A stretch of DNA of 64,000 bases from Hyphomicrobiales bacterium (GTDB taxonomy: Bacteria; Pseudomonadota; Alphaproteobacteria; Rhizobiales; Rhizobiaceae): contig UEIF01000012.1 in assembly GCA_900468805.1 (NCBI GenBank), positions 124,001-188,000 on the forward strand. The letters are read 5' to 3'. The notes beneath the pieces are model-generated. The model saw only the letters and a program-made list of their open reading frames with translations, was not told the DNA's origin and searched no databases. The translations under genes and the position numbers were made by a program. Of the stretch, positions 24,831 through 33,556 are shown one piece after another; the stretch's first letter is position 1, and each line of letters starts with the position of its first letter.

Positions 24831-27078
24831 GATTGCTGTCCCCTCTTGGCGCGCCTCTTCTCAGCCGGGTTCGCAGGCGCCCGAAAATATTGGCCTGGCG
24901 CACCCATATATCGATCAGCACCGCGACAATAAGGATGACGCCGATAAAGACGTTGATCCAGTGCTGCGGCATGGTGAACCCCTGGACATTGAGCTGAAGC
25001 AGTGCCCGCACGAGCGTGATGACGGCGGCACCCGCAAGCGAGCCGATCATCGTGCCGTAACCACCGAAGATCGATCCGCCGCCGATGATGACAGAAGCGA
25101 TCGCATCGAGCTCGCGAAACTGGCCGGCAACCGGGTTGAAGCTGCGAAAGTAGGCAACATTGATGATCCCGGCCATGGTGGCGCAGAGCGCCGACAGCAT
25201 GAGCGCGATGAAGCGCACGCGGTTCGTATTGATGCCGGCATAGGCCGCGGCGCGCACGTTGCCGCCGGCCGCACAGACCTTCAGCCCGAACGGCGTATAG
25301 GCAAGCACGATACCGGCGAGCACGGCAACGAAAAACATCCAGATCGTCTGGACGCTGACGACCTCGGCCACCGAGCGAATGATCCCCGGCGGCAACGCAA
25401 GGCCGAAATGCAGGAGAACGTCATTCACCTTGCGTCCGAGCAGGTTATAGCCCTCGGGCCAGCCGGTCAGCTGCTGTCCCGCGACGAACCAGGCGGCGAG
25501 CCCCCGGGCAATGTAGAACATGCCGAGCGTGGCAATGAAGGCCGGCAGTTTGAAGCCGACGACGACCATGGCGTTGACGGCGCCGGCGGCCACCCCCGCA
25601 AACAGGCCCATCGTCACGGCGGTGAACGGGTCGGCGCCGAGCACCTTCAGGAAATAGGCCGCCGTGCTGCCGGCAAGCGCGAGTACCGCGCCAACGGAGA
25701 GATCGATATCGCCGGCTGCGATGACATAGGTGAGCCCGACCGCGATGAGAGCCAGTTCCGTGTAATTGAGCAGGATGGCAAAGGTGTTGGGCAGGTTCCA
25801 CCAGTAATCCGGCCTGAGCGCGAGACCGGTCAGCCACAACACGACGGTCAGGATGATGGCGAGCGCGTCGCGGCGGGCGAGAAACTTGCCGAGCCCGGTG
25901 GCAGACAGCGCCATGTCGGCCGCCATCGCCCCCTTGGTCTGGACACCTTCGATCGCCACGCCGCCCGTCTCGTAGGCCGGCGGCGGCGGCCGACCTCTGA
26001 GCCAGGCCCATAGCCGGCCCGCAACCTGGCGCCTGATAAGGATGGGCTCGATCAGCACGGCGATGACGAGAAGCAGACCCAGGAAAACCAGCACGGCCCC
26101 TGCCGGCAGGGTGAACTTGGCGCCGACTGCGAAGCTTTCACCGTCTATCACGACGGTGCGCGTGATCGGCCATCCCTCGCGCAGCACCTTGTCTATCAGC
26201 ACGACGACCGCAGCACCCAGGCAAGACCCGATCACGCGCCCGCGCCCGCCAAGGATCGATGCTCCGCCGATGACGACGGATGCGATGACGGTGAGTTCCC
26301 AGCTGACACCATAGAGAGGGGTGACACCCTTGTCCTGCGCGGCCGACAGGAGAGCTGCAAGGGTCGCGCAAAGCGAGGAGAGCAGATAGGCGCGAATGCG
26401 CACCCAACGTGTGCGAATGCCGGCATAGACCGCCGCCTGCTCGTTTCCGCCGGTCGCGAAAGTCTCATAGCCCCAGCGGGTCTTGGCAAGCACAGTGGCC
26501 CCAACCATGGCGATGAGGAAGAAGATCGCAATCTGATTGTTGAAGCCGAGGATATTCGTCTCGCCCAGGTGGAAGAACAGCGGATGGTCTTTCGCCTTGT
26601 CGGAATAATAGATTGCCTGACCATGCGTGAGCGCCAGCACAAAGCCGCGGCCGATGAAGAGGATCGTCAGCGTCGCGATGAAGGCCGGCACTTTCAGGAC
26701 GGTGACGAGCACGCCGTTGATGAGGCCGATCGCTGTGCCGAGCAGCACGCAGAGGATCACCGACTGGATCACGCCGAAATCGAGAAAGCTCGGGGCAAAA
26801 AGCCTGGCGAAGACGACTGCGATCAGACCGTAGGTCGAACCGACCGAAAGATCGAGATCCTTGTTGGCGATGACGAAAGTCATTCCGACCGCGATGATCC
26901 CCACACGCGACGTATCGCGCAGAAGCGCGTGAAGGGCCTCTGTCGATCCGAAGAAGGCTGGATTGACGAGGGCTCCGCCGAAATAGAGCAGCGCAAGGAA
27001 CAACAGAAGCCCCGCCTCCCAGCCGCCGACGAGCTGGGGCGGCGCACGGCCGAGCGATGTCGTCGTGGCGGGCTCCAT
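24823..27078 (-). CDS. Fused double sugar ABC permease (two RbsC-like domains in tandem)
   Basis: 751 residues, about twice the size of RbsC. The first permease domain (about residues 20-345) holds IAVGMTFVIANKDLDLSVGS and VVIGGASILGGRGRVIGS; the second (about 395-735) holds IAVGLTYVIAAGDIDLSVGA and VIIGGGSIFGGYGTMIGS. A linker rich in Arg, Pro and Gly (WLRGRPPPP) joins them. Each half keeps the BPD_transp_2 family's signature loop, so both should contact the ATPase; the natural dimer of permeases is here one chain. No frameshift or internal stop is seen. It serves the binding protein at 27162 and the single-domain ATPase. Confidence 0.92.
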   Translation of the reverse strand: MEPATTTSLGRAPPQLVGGWEAGLLLFLALLYFGGALVNPAFFGSTEALHALLRDTSRVGIIAVGMTFVIANKDLDLSVGSTYGLIAVVFARLFAPSFLDFGVIQSVILCVLLGTAIGLINGVLVTVLKVPAFIATLTILFIGRGFVLALTHGQAIYYSDKAKDHPLFFHLGETNILGFNNQIAIFFLIAMVGATVLAKTRWGYETFATGGNEQAAVYAGIRTRWVRIRAYLLSSLCATLAALLSAAQDKGVTPLYGVSWELTVIASVVIGGASILGGRGRVIGSCLGAAVVVLIDKVLREGWPITRTVVIDGESFAVGAKFTLPAGAVLVFLGLLLVIAVLIEPILIRRQVAGRLWAWLRGRPPPPAYETGGVAIEGVQTKGAMAADMALSATGLGKFLARRDALAIILTVVLWLTGLALRPDYWWNLPNTFAILLNYTELALIAVGLTYVIAAGDIDLSVGAVLALAGSTAAYFLKVLGADPFTAVTMGLFAGVAAGAVNAMVVVGFKLPAFIATLGMFYIARGLAAWFVAGQQLTGWPEGYNLLGRKVNDVLLHFGLALPPGIIRSVAEVVSVQTIWMFFVAVLAGIVLAYTPFGLKVCAAGGNVRAAAYAGINTNRVRFIALMLSALCATMAGIINVAYFRSFNPVAGQFRELDAIASVIIGGGSIFGGYGTMIGSLAGAAVITLVRALLQLNVQGFTMPQHWINVFIGVILIVAVLIDIWVRQANIFGRLRTRLRRGAPRGDSNHG

Positions 27079-27161
27079 GTGTTTTTACCGACCGATCCTT
27101 GCTGCCGTGTGGCGGGACGGCTCGCGCCCTCCCGCCATGATTTCAGGCGTCCTAGACGAAA

Positions 27162-28244
27162 TCAGTTCTCGAAGCGCTTGCCGACCTTGGCGACGTTATC
27201 CTTCGTCACCAGCTGGGCACGCGTGTCGAGATTGGCAGCTGAGATACCGCGATCGATCTGGAGATAGAGCTGCATGACAGGCCAGAAGCCCTGCAGGAAG
27301 GGCTGCTGGCCAAGCGAGCCGGTCAGGTTCCCCGCTGCGATGCCTTCCTGCTGTGCCGGGCCGAGATCGAAACCGTAAGCGCACAACTTGCCGGTCTTCC
27401 CCATCTGGGCAACCGCCTTGACGAGCGGCGGCGTAAAGACGTTGTTGGCTGTGAAGGCGCCGACCACGTCGCCGCGGGACTCGAAGAGCGAAACAAGTGC
27501 GTTGACGGGGTCGTTCGGGTTCGTGTCGATGCCGACATTCTCCGGACCGGCGTCAACCTTGAAGGCATCGAGCTTGCCGGCGTCCTTCAACGTTTTGACG
27601 ATGGCATTGAAGGCGGCGGTGACACGGTTGTTCACCTCGATATTGCCCATCGCTGTGGAGGACGGCAGCACGATCGAGCCGCTGGTCGCGCCACTGGCAA
27701 GCACGCAATTGGCGAGCGCCTCGCCGCCGATTGCCGCCGCCGACGCATCCTGGCCGGTGTGGCTGATCGCGCTCCGGTGCAGAATGGTGCCGTCGAACGA
27801 GTTGGTCGTCGCGATCGGGATGCCGGCTGCCTCGGCAGCCTTGACGATGTCGTTATAAGCGCCGACCTGCGGCGTCGTCATGATGATGCCGTCGATCGTC
27901 GGGTCCTGAATGATCTGGTTCAGGATCTCGAGCTCGCGGGCGGGGTCGTCCACCGGCGATTCCGAACCGAGCAGCAATATCTTGGCGCCGATCATATTGC
28001 CGGCGACGGTCGCGCCGACATAGACAGGGTCAAAGAAGCCATTGCCTGCCGTATGCGTTACGATCGCGAAGGTCAAATGCCCGTCAGCCGAATGGAAATC
28101 CTTCGTGCCGGGGGCCTCTTTTGCGGCTTCCTCGAAGTTGTAGCCGCCAACCGCTTTCTCGACGCCGCCCGACTGCGCAAATGCATGCGAGACGCCGAGC
28201 GACAGTATCGCGGCCGATGCCGCGTAGAACAATACCCGCCTCAT
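27162..28244 (-). CDS. Sugar ABC transporter substrate-binding protein (Peripla_BP_4 type)
   Basis: 360 residues starting at ATG 28244, with AAGGGAGG upstream. A Sec signal peptide (MRRVLFYAASAAILSLGVSH, cleavage after AFA) precedes a ribose-binding-like two-lobed domain: TFAIVTHTAGNGFFDPVYVG, ILNQIIQDPTIDGIIMTTPQ, GEALANCVLASG and AYGFDLGPAQQEGIAAGN. It captures a sugar or related small solute in the periplasm for the fused permease. The substrate cannot be read from the sequence. 83 bases separate it from the permease gene. Confidence 0.9.
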   Translation of the reverse strand: MRRVLFYAASAAILSLGVSHAFAQSGGVEKAVGGYNFEEAAKEAPGTKDFHSADGHLTFAIVTHTAGNGFFDPVYVGATVAGNMIGAKILLLGSESPVDDPARELEILNQIIQDPTIDGIIMTTPQVGAYNDIVKAAEAAGIPIATTNSFDGTILHRSAISHTGQDASAAAIGGEALANCVLASGATSGSIVLPSSTAMGNIEVNNRVTAAFNAIVKTLKDAGKLDAFKVDAGPENVGIDTNPNDPVNALVSLFESRGDVVGAFTANNVFTPPLVKAVAQMGKTGKLCAYGFDLGPAQQEGIAAGNLTGSLGQQPFLQGFWPVMQLYLQIDRGISAANLDTRAQLVTKDNVAKVGKRFEN

Positions 28245-28493
28245 GATTGGTCCTCCCTTGTAACCAAGGGAGGAAAGCCGTTCGAGCGCAATGTATCGAG
28301 AGTGGGGCCGAAGGCTTATCCTCCCATTTGCTAATATTCTGCGCAATTCTGTTTCAAGTAAACAGTAATCCCATCGTGCTTGCGAATTTGTTCGCTATGG
28401 AAGAGCCCGCAGATCAACCAAGCCAATTGACGAAGGCGACAGCATTACTCGCTCAATATCTCAAGCAGCAGGCTGCCTAAAGGCGGAGACTAT

Positions 28494-28790
28494 ATGTCCC
28501 TCTCCGGCCGCCAGGAATATTTGGAACAGAGCCATCCTGCCCAAGACTGGGCGGTCGAAGAAGATGGGAGCTTCTCGATCCGGTTTTGCCGAACGCTTCA
28601 CCAGGGCAGTTGGAGAGACGCCTGCTTGCTATGTCGCCCGAATGCGCATGCGTCAAACGCATCAGTGGCTGCGCGAAGGATAGCGTGTCGGCGCGATTGC
28701 CGAACGACTCGGCTATGAATCCGAGGTCTCGTTCAGCCATGCATTCAAGCGCATCATCGGCGCTCCGCCTGTAACATTTCGCTCGCGTGC
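28494..28790 (+). pseudogene. Broken AraC-family regulator (C-terminal HTH remnant)
   Basis: Two pieces of an AraC DNA-binding domain can be read. The frame from 28564 gives SRSGFAERFTRAVGETPACY, then ARMRMRQTHQWLREG, a TAG at 28681, and after it RVGAIAERLGYESEVSFSHA and FKRIIGAPP, the second helix-turn-helix. The segment before it, HPAQDWAVEE, is in the frame beginning at 28494, so a frameshift also lies near 28560. The N-terminal ligand domain is not visible. It is divergent from the sugar ABC operon, where a regulator would be expected, so the operon may have lost its own control. Confidence 0.8.
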
Positions 28791-28860
28791 CGATCCGCGC
28801 CCCGGGTCAACTCGCATCCTGAATAACGACCGACGGACTGCGTCTGGAACGGCACTGGCC

Positions 28861-30585
28861 CTACTGCGATTTCACCAGTCCCGAGAAACCGGCGACGGCC
28901 AGAAGGCTGAGCGCCCAGCCAATCACCGACTGGAAGAAATAGTAATTCAAGGTGAAGGTGCCGTTTGGTTTCAGGGAGTCCGGCCGCCAGTATTCCTTTT
29001 GCCCGATCGACGCCACCGGCAGGAGAACATCCAGCGAATACATCAGTGCATTGAATTCCGGGTAGCTTGCTGCCTCCGGCTGATTGCGAAAGCATGTGAG
29101 CTGGTTCTGACCGACCTCGGCACGTCCGGTCAGATCCTGTCCGGCATTTGGCATGAAGCGGGTTTCGGTTCGTTGCAGATCGCACATCGTCCATTCGGGG
29201 GAGCGCAGCACGACCGGGCTGTTTGGTTTCATCGCGCCGCCTCGGTAGGCAATCGCAAAGACCCCGGTACCGATCGCCCAGAAGAGCATCAGCCAGACCA
29301 GCGCCAGGAGAGGCTGCCGCCCGTAGCGCAGCGTCACCGCGAGAATGGCGTCCATAACCGCCAGGGCGACCCTCAAGGCGGGGTTTTTGGCACGCGCCCG
29401 ACGTGCCTTTCGCTGCAGCCGCTCCTTGGTGATGAGGACAGCGCGGGCTTCCTCGTCATGGCCCATCTCCCTCAGGACCTTCGACAGTTGCTCGTAGGGC
29501 TGAGGCCAGAAGTCCGCCTTCCAGCGTTCAGGGGTTTGGCGTGCCAGCCAGTCAAGGCGGCTTTCCGCGTCCGCAGGACCACCGATGAAAGCACCATACC
29601 GGCAGCGGTTTAGAAGCAGGTCGCCGGTTTTCGGCCAGCTCGCCGGCTCATCATCAATCGCACCGATCGTCGTGGCCGTCAGGTCGAGCGTGCCCTCAAC
29701 AGATGCGTTCTGTCGCAAAAAGAACGCGCCGTCGATTGTGGTTCGATTGAGCCTCAATGCGTAGCCCCCCGGCTGCGAAAGTGAGGCCGACGTGCAATCA
29801 ATGTCGCCACGGAAACGGGCACCGAGCAGACGCGTCTCACCGACAATGGTCGTCCCTCTTAAAGCGAGGTCCCCTGCTGCCACAATCCCGTCACCGTTCA
29901 GCACGACTTCGCCCGGCCGCTCCAAGCGAGCGCCGACCGCGTTGACATCGCCACCAAGGCGGACCGCAGAAAGATTGAGGCCACCGCGCACATCGGCACC
30001 GCGCAACAGAATGCCGCCGCCGGTTTCCAATCCATCGGCGTCGAGCGCGATCCCGTCAGGCGAAGCAATCGAGACGCCATCCGCTTCAATGCTGCCACCG
30101 ATACGCGCGCCCGGGAGCCGGATTTCGCCAGTTACGATCGCGGCGCGAAGCGAGAGGCAACCGCGTGCTTCGAGCCTATCAGCCTGCAGCCCGGGCAAGG
30201 CCGAGCCGTCCAGGAACAGATTGTCGATAATGGCGGAGCGCAATATGGGCGAAGCTTCGAAATGGCAGTCCTTAAGGCCAATGTCGCGAGGAATTCTGCA
30301 CCCCTCGAGGTCAAGGATACCGGTTATCCATGCTCCGGTCAGCCTCAGCCCTTTTTCATGGAGACGGTATCCATCGCTACCGAGGATGAGATAGCGCAAA
30401 ACATCCGCCCGCACAGTTCGCTCGGGATCTTCGTCTTCCGGGCGTAGGCCATCGCCCAACCGATCGAAGTCGCCCGTCTGCAGATGTGCAACCACCTTCT
30501 CTTCCGCCAAGCTGAGTGGGCGATAATCAGCAAGGCTGGGTGCGACGGGAACGACAGATCCCGATTGCGGGGCTTTCTCGTTCAT
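28861..30585 (-). CDS. Beta-solenoid (pentapeptide-like) protein with C-terminal membrane domain
   Basis: 574 residues; I do not recognise a named function. Residues about 65-330 are a chain of short repeats of the form L.GA.I.G.I.L.GA (examples LTGAWITGILDLEGCRI, LSAVRLGGDVNAVGARLE, LLGARFRGDIDCTSASLS), which points to a right-handed beta-helix. A charged segment follows (ERLQRKARRARAK), then hydrophobic helices (LLALVWLMLFWAIGTGVFAI) and a last one (VIGWALSLLAVAGFSGLV). Between them FNALMYSLDVLLPVASIG recalls the pore region of two-helix ion channels but lacks the GYG filter. Probably an inner-membrane protein with a large soluble sensor or scaffold. Confidence 0.75.
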   Translation of the reverse strand: MNEKAPQSGSVVPVAPSLADYRPLSLAEEKVVAHLQTGDFDRLGDGLRPEDEDPERTVRADVLRYLILGSDGYRLHEKGLRLTGAWITGILDLEGCRIPRDIGLKDCHFEASPILRSAIIDNLFLDGSALPGLQADRLEARGCLSLRAAIVTGEIRLPGARIGGSIEADGVSIASPDGIALDADGLETGGGILLRGADVRGGLNLSAVRLGGDVNAVGARLERPGEVVLNGDGIVAAGDLALRGTTIVGETRLLGARFRGDIDCTSASLSQPGGYALRLNRTTIDGAFFLRQNASVEGTLDLTATTIGAIDDEPASWPKTGDLLLNRCRYGAFIGGPADAESRLDWLARQTPERWKADFWPQPYEQLSKVLREMGHDEEARAVLITKERLQRKARRARAKNPALRVALAVMDAILAVTLRYGRQPLLALVWLMLFWAIGTGVFAIAYRGGAMKPNSPVVLRSPEWTMCDLQRTETRFMPNAGQDLTGRAEVGQNQLTCFRNQPEAASYPEFNALMYSLDVLLPVASIGQKEYWRPDSLKPNGTFTLNYYFFQSVIGWALSLLAVAGFSGLVKSQ

Positions 30586-31094
30586 AAAACCGGCATCCGT
30601 TTGGATCGGGCTACATCTATTGCTCCGAAACGGCGCTGCAGAGGAGTAACCGTGCCTGATCTGTGCATCATCTGACCGGCTTGAGAGGCGTGAAAATTCA
30701 TAACATCGTTCCCTCCAACACGACGCCTACGCTAATCTTCGCCGGTGAGCGTGTCGCCAATCAAATAGGTCGATCGATGTGACACACAGCATGTTCCGGA
30801 TGTAAGCCTGACGCGCAGCGTGATTGATTTCGCCGTTTTGGATACGGGTCAAGAGATGGCACAAAAATGCGCGGGGATGCGACGGCATATCGGACCCCAA
30901 GCATAGTTTCTGGATTCAGTGCCGATCACAGCCCGATGCAGCCGATGCTAATGTGGCGTCAAGACCCACCAAGCTCGTGGTGACCGGCAAAACGCCGGAT
31001 CGAAATCGGCCCGTTGGGGGAGATGCATGAACTTAACCCCGCCTACCCAGACTGCACGCCACCACTCCACTCGAACCCATCGAAAGCCTGCGCG
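30586..31094. other. Gap between the solenoid gene and the Mrp operon
   Basis: About 500 bases. It should contain the divergent promoters. A 42-codon ATG frame at 31027 follows GGGGGAG but has no recognisable content. Nothing else stands out. Confidence 0.35.
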
Positions 31095-31625
31095 ATGCCA
31101 GAAAATCGAGCAACACTCCAACCACGCCCATCGGGATTGTCACAGGGCCTGATCCTTCTCTCGGGTTTCCTGTTTGTCGTCTGGCTGGTGGTCAATTCAT
31201 CTATGGAGGCCCCGATCGTGGCCGTCGGCGCGCTGGTATCTTTGGTCCTGGCATCGATTTTCATGCGTCGCGGCGATGTCTGGAAAATCACGGTAACGCC
31301 CGCCAAGGTCCTGCATTTCATTGCCTATACCGGCGTTTTCCTGGTTGAGCTGGTAAAGGCGAATATGAACATGCTGCGCTACGTTTACGCGCCGCGTATC
31401 ATTATTCATCCAGGGATCGTCAAGGTGAAGATGCCGCTCAAGTCGCCGATCGGTCGGCTGGCTCTTGCCAATTCAATCGCGCTTACGCCCGGCTCGCTTG
31501 TCATGGATCTCAAAGGAGATGCCCTCTTCATTCATTGGCTTGACGTAAAGACCACCGACCCGGAGGAAGCAAGCCAGATGATCATCGGCCCTTTCGAAAA
31601 GCACCTGGGGGCGGTATTTGGCTGA
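31095..31625 (+). CDS. mrpE: Mrp/Mnh cation-proton antiporter subunit E
   Basis: About 176 residues from ATG 31095. Two predicted helices at the start (GLILLSGFLFVVWLVVNSS and VAVGALVSLVLASIFM) and a third (HFIAYTGVFLVELVKANMNM) are followed by the MrpE signature LANSIALTPGSLVMDLKGDA and LFIHWLDVK. MrpE is a small accessory subunit needed for assembly. The frame is open to 31014 and an ATG at 31023 directly follows GGGGGAG, so the true start may be earlier. First gene of the antiporter operon. Confidence 0.88.
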   Translation: MPENRATLQPRPSGLSQGLILLSGFLFVVWLVVNSSMEAPIVAVGALVSLVLASIFMRRGDVWKITVTPAKVLHFIAYTGVFLVELVKANMNMLRYVYAPRIIIHPGIVKVKMPLKSPIGRLALANSIALTPGSLVMDLKGDALFIHWLDVKTTDPEEASQMIIGPFEKHLGAVFG

Positions 31626-31878
31626 GATTATCCTGCAGATTGCCGTGGTTCTGATCTTCTTCAGCATCGTTTTTGGCGTGCTGCGGCTGATAATCGGCCG
31701 CACGGCGATTGATCGTGTGGTGGCGATCGACATGCTGACCGTTGTCACAATCTCGTTGATAGCGCTCTACGCCCACATATCGGGCCGCTTTGTCTATATC
31801 GACGTTGCTCTTGTCTACGGACTGCTCAGCTTTCTGGCGGTTCTTGCCATTGCCGGCTTCCTGGAAAAAGGGCCGTAG
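31618..31878 (+). CDS. mrpF: Mrp antiporter subunit F
   Basis: 86 residues, three helices. It carries the MrpF core VLRLIIGRTAIDRVVAIDML followed by VVTISLIALYAHISG. It starts at TTG 31618, overlapping the end of mrpE by eight bases, so it is translationally coupled. A small membrane subunit of the complex. Confidence 0.88.
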   Translation: MAEIILQIAVVLIFFSIVFGVLRLIIGRTAIDRVVAIDMLTVVTISLIALYAHISGRFVYIDVALVYGLLSFLAVLAIAGFLEKGP

Positions 31879-31883
31879 CCGCC

Positions 31884-32135
31884 ATGCTCGAGATGCTGAT
31901 CCTGTTGGTTTGCGGCAGCATTCTGGTGAGCGGAGTGCTGGCCGTCTTGCTCACCAATCTGATGGCGGCGATGGTCAGCGCAGGTCTTGCAAGCCTGTTT
32001 GCGGCAGCATCTTATGTGCTCCTGGCCGCGCCTGATGTCGCCATGGCCGAAGCCGCGATCGGCTCGGGCCTGGCAACGCTGATCTTCCTTTATGCGATCC
32101 GCAAGACCAGAGGCGGAGGACCTGTCGATGAATGA
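31884..32135 (+). CDS. MbhD-like/DUF4040 antiporter subunit
   Basis: 83 residues, three helices. LLTNLMAAMVSAGLASLFAA and APDVAMAEAAIGSGLATLIF match the MbhD (DUF4040) module. In canonical Mrp complexes this module is the C-terminal tail of MrpA; here it is a separate gene, as in membrane-bound hydrogenase-type complexes. It overlaps the next gene by eight bases. Confidence 0.85.
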   Translation: MLEMLILLVCGSILVSGVLAVLLTNLMAAMVSAGLASLFAAASYVLLAAPDVAMAEAAIGSGLATLIFLYAIRKTRGGGPVDE

Positions 32136-32472
32136 GTTGGTCGGCAGTCTGACGATCCTCGTTGGGGCGTTCTTCCTCTTTTCCGCGGGTGTCGGCCTGC
32201 TGCGCATGCCCGATGTCTTCACCCGCATTCAAGCGGGCACCAAGGCCTCGACCTTGGGCAATATTCTCGTTCTAGCCGGACTTGGCGTCTATCATCCGGA
32301 CTGGTCGTTGAAGCTGTTGATCATCGCCTACTTCGTGCTGATGACCAATCCGCTGTCGTCACATGCGCTGTCGCGGGCCGCGCATGCAATCCGCACGCCG
32401 ATGGCGGCTGCGACCATCGTTGACGCCCTGCGTGACGAGAACGACGGCGCCGGCAAAGAGGGCTCGGCATGA
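32128..32472 (+). CDS. mrpG: Mrp antiporter subunit G
   Basis: 114 residues starting at ATG 32128 with GGAGGA upstream. The MrpG core AGVGLLRMPDVFTRIQAGTK and ASTLGNILVLAGLGVY is complete. Three helices and a short charged tail. The TGA overlaps the next start by four bases. Confidence 0.9.
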   Translation: MNELVGSLTILVGAFFLFSAGVGLLRMPDVFTRIQAGTKASTLGNILVLAGLGVYHPDWSLKLLIIAYFVLMTNPLSSHALSRAAHAIRTPMAAATIVDALRDENDGAGKEGSA

Positions 32473-33170
32473 GGCGCGCGTTTAGCCTGCTCGGCGTGCT
32501 GATATTCGGCATCATCTTTGCTTCACTCGTCAGCAACTATGACGAGCGCCAGACGCTTTCGGCACTGGCGGTGCACTATCTGACCGAGGTCCCCGCCGAT
32601 CTTGGTGCGCCAAACGTCGTGACCGGAATTCTGATTACCTTTCGCGGGTTTGATACGCTCGGCGAAGTCGCGGTACTGTTCATGGTGGCGGCAAGTGTCG
32701 GCCTGCTGCTTGCGAGTGACACGGGCGAGAAGACACTTTCCCGCAACAGCGGATCCGATGGTACCGGACACGGTCCGAGCGAACTGGTGCGCAACGGTGC
32801 AGAGGTTGTCCTTCCGCTGATATTCCTCTTCGGCGCCTATGTCATCATGAATGGTCACCTGTCGGCCGGCGGTGGTTTTCAGGGGGGCGCAGTCGTTGCC
32901 TCCGGTGTCATGCTCCTAATGCTCGCCTATCCCTCCGGATCGATCAACCACGGCTTTCTCAGCACAACGGAATCGCTTGCAGGCGTGTTTTACGTCCTGA
33001 TCGGCATCGTCGGCATCGCCTTCGGCAGCGGCTTTCTCGACAGCCATATTCTACCGCGGGGCAATTTTGGGACGCTGTTCAGTGCCGGGGCGATCCCGCT
33101 GATTTCGGCTCTGCTGGGCATCAAGGTCGGCGCGGAACTGAGTGTCATTATCGACCGGTTTCGTAGCTAG
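32469..33170 (+). CDS. mrpB: MbhE-MrpB fusion subunit
   Basis: 233 residues. The N-terminal part (about 1-95) is the MbhE-like module: VPADLGAPNVVTGILITFRG followed by FDTLGEVAVLFMVAASVGLL. The C-terminal part is MrpB: LPLIFLFGAYVIMNGHLSAG and GGFQGGAVVASGVMLLMLAY. In standard Mrp operons MbhE is fused to MrpA; here it is joined to MrpB instead. Start overlaps mrpG by four bases. Confidence 0.88.
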   Translation: MRRAFSLLGVLIFGIIFASLVSNYDERQTLSALAVHYLTEVPADLGAPNVVTGILITFRGFDTLGEVAVLFMVAASVGLLLASDTGEKTLSRNSGSDGTGHGPSELVRNGAEVVLPLIFLFGAYVIMNGHLSAGGGFQGGAVVASGVMLLMLAYPSGSINHGFLSTTESLAGVFYVLIGIVGIAFGSGFLDSHILPRGNFGTLFSAGAIPLISALLGIKVGAELSVIIDRFRS

Positions 33171-33187
33171 ACGAGATGGGGAGCGCC

Positions 33188-33556
33188 ATGGGGCTGCCGA
33201 TATCACACATACTTCTAGCCACGGGATTTCTTCTCATCCTCATTGGTTTCTGGGGGATGCTGAGGCATCGCAACATCCTTCGCATCATCATCGGCTTTTC
33301 GCTGATCGACACCGGCATGCACATGGTCCTCGTGGCGACCGGCTATGTCACCGGTGGGACCGCGCCGATTGTCGACGAAGCGCTCAACGCATCAGATGCG
33401 GCCAAGCACGCCGTCGACCCGATTCCGGCCGCGCTCGTCGTGACGGCCATTGTCATCGGCTTTTCGGTGACCGCAATCATGCTGTCCTTCGCGATCAGAC
33501 TCCACGCCGTGAGGAAAACACTCTCGATCGACGCGCTGACGGAGTCCAAATGGTAG
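33188..33556 (+). CDS. mrpC: Mrp antiporter subunit C (NuoK-like)
   Basis: 122 residues, three helices. LIGFWGMLRHRNILRIIIGF then SLIDTGMHMVLVATGY and DPIPAALVVTAIVIGFSVTA are the NuoK/MrpC hallmarks; the DP-P-ALVxTAIVI helix is diagnostic. Start at 33188 chosen because GGAG lies four bases upstream; ATG 33176 in the same frame is the alternative. It overlaps the next gene by seven bases. Confidence 0.88.
   Translation: MGLPISHILLATGFLLILIGFWGMLRHRNILRIIIGFSLIDTGMHMVLVATGYVTGGTAPIVDEALNASDAAKHAVDPIPAALVVTAIVIGFSVTAIMLSFAIRLHAVRKTLSIDALTESKW

Noticed and set aside
24748..26013. A 421-codon frame antisense to the fused permease
   Set aside because: Charged repetitive composition typical of a reverse complement of membrane protein codons.
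33142..33549. N-terminal extension of the double antiporter frame
   Set aside because: It overlaps the whole mrpC gene in another frame; ATG 33550 has a ribosome site and begins the first helix.
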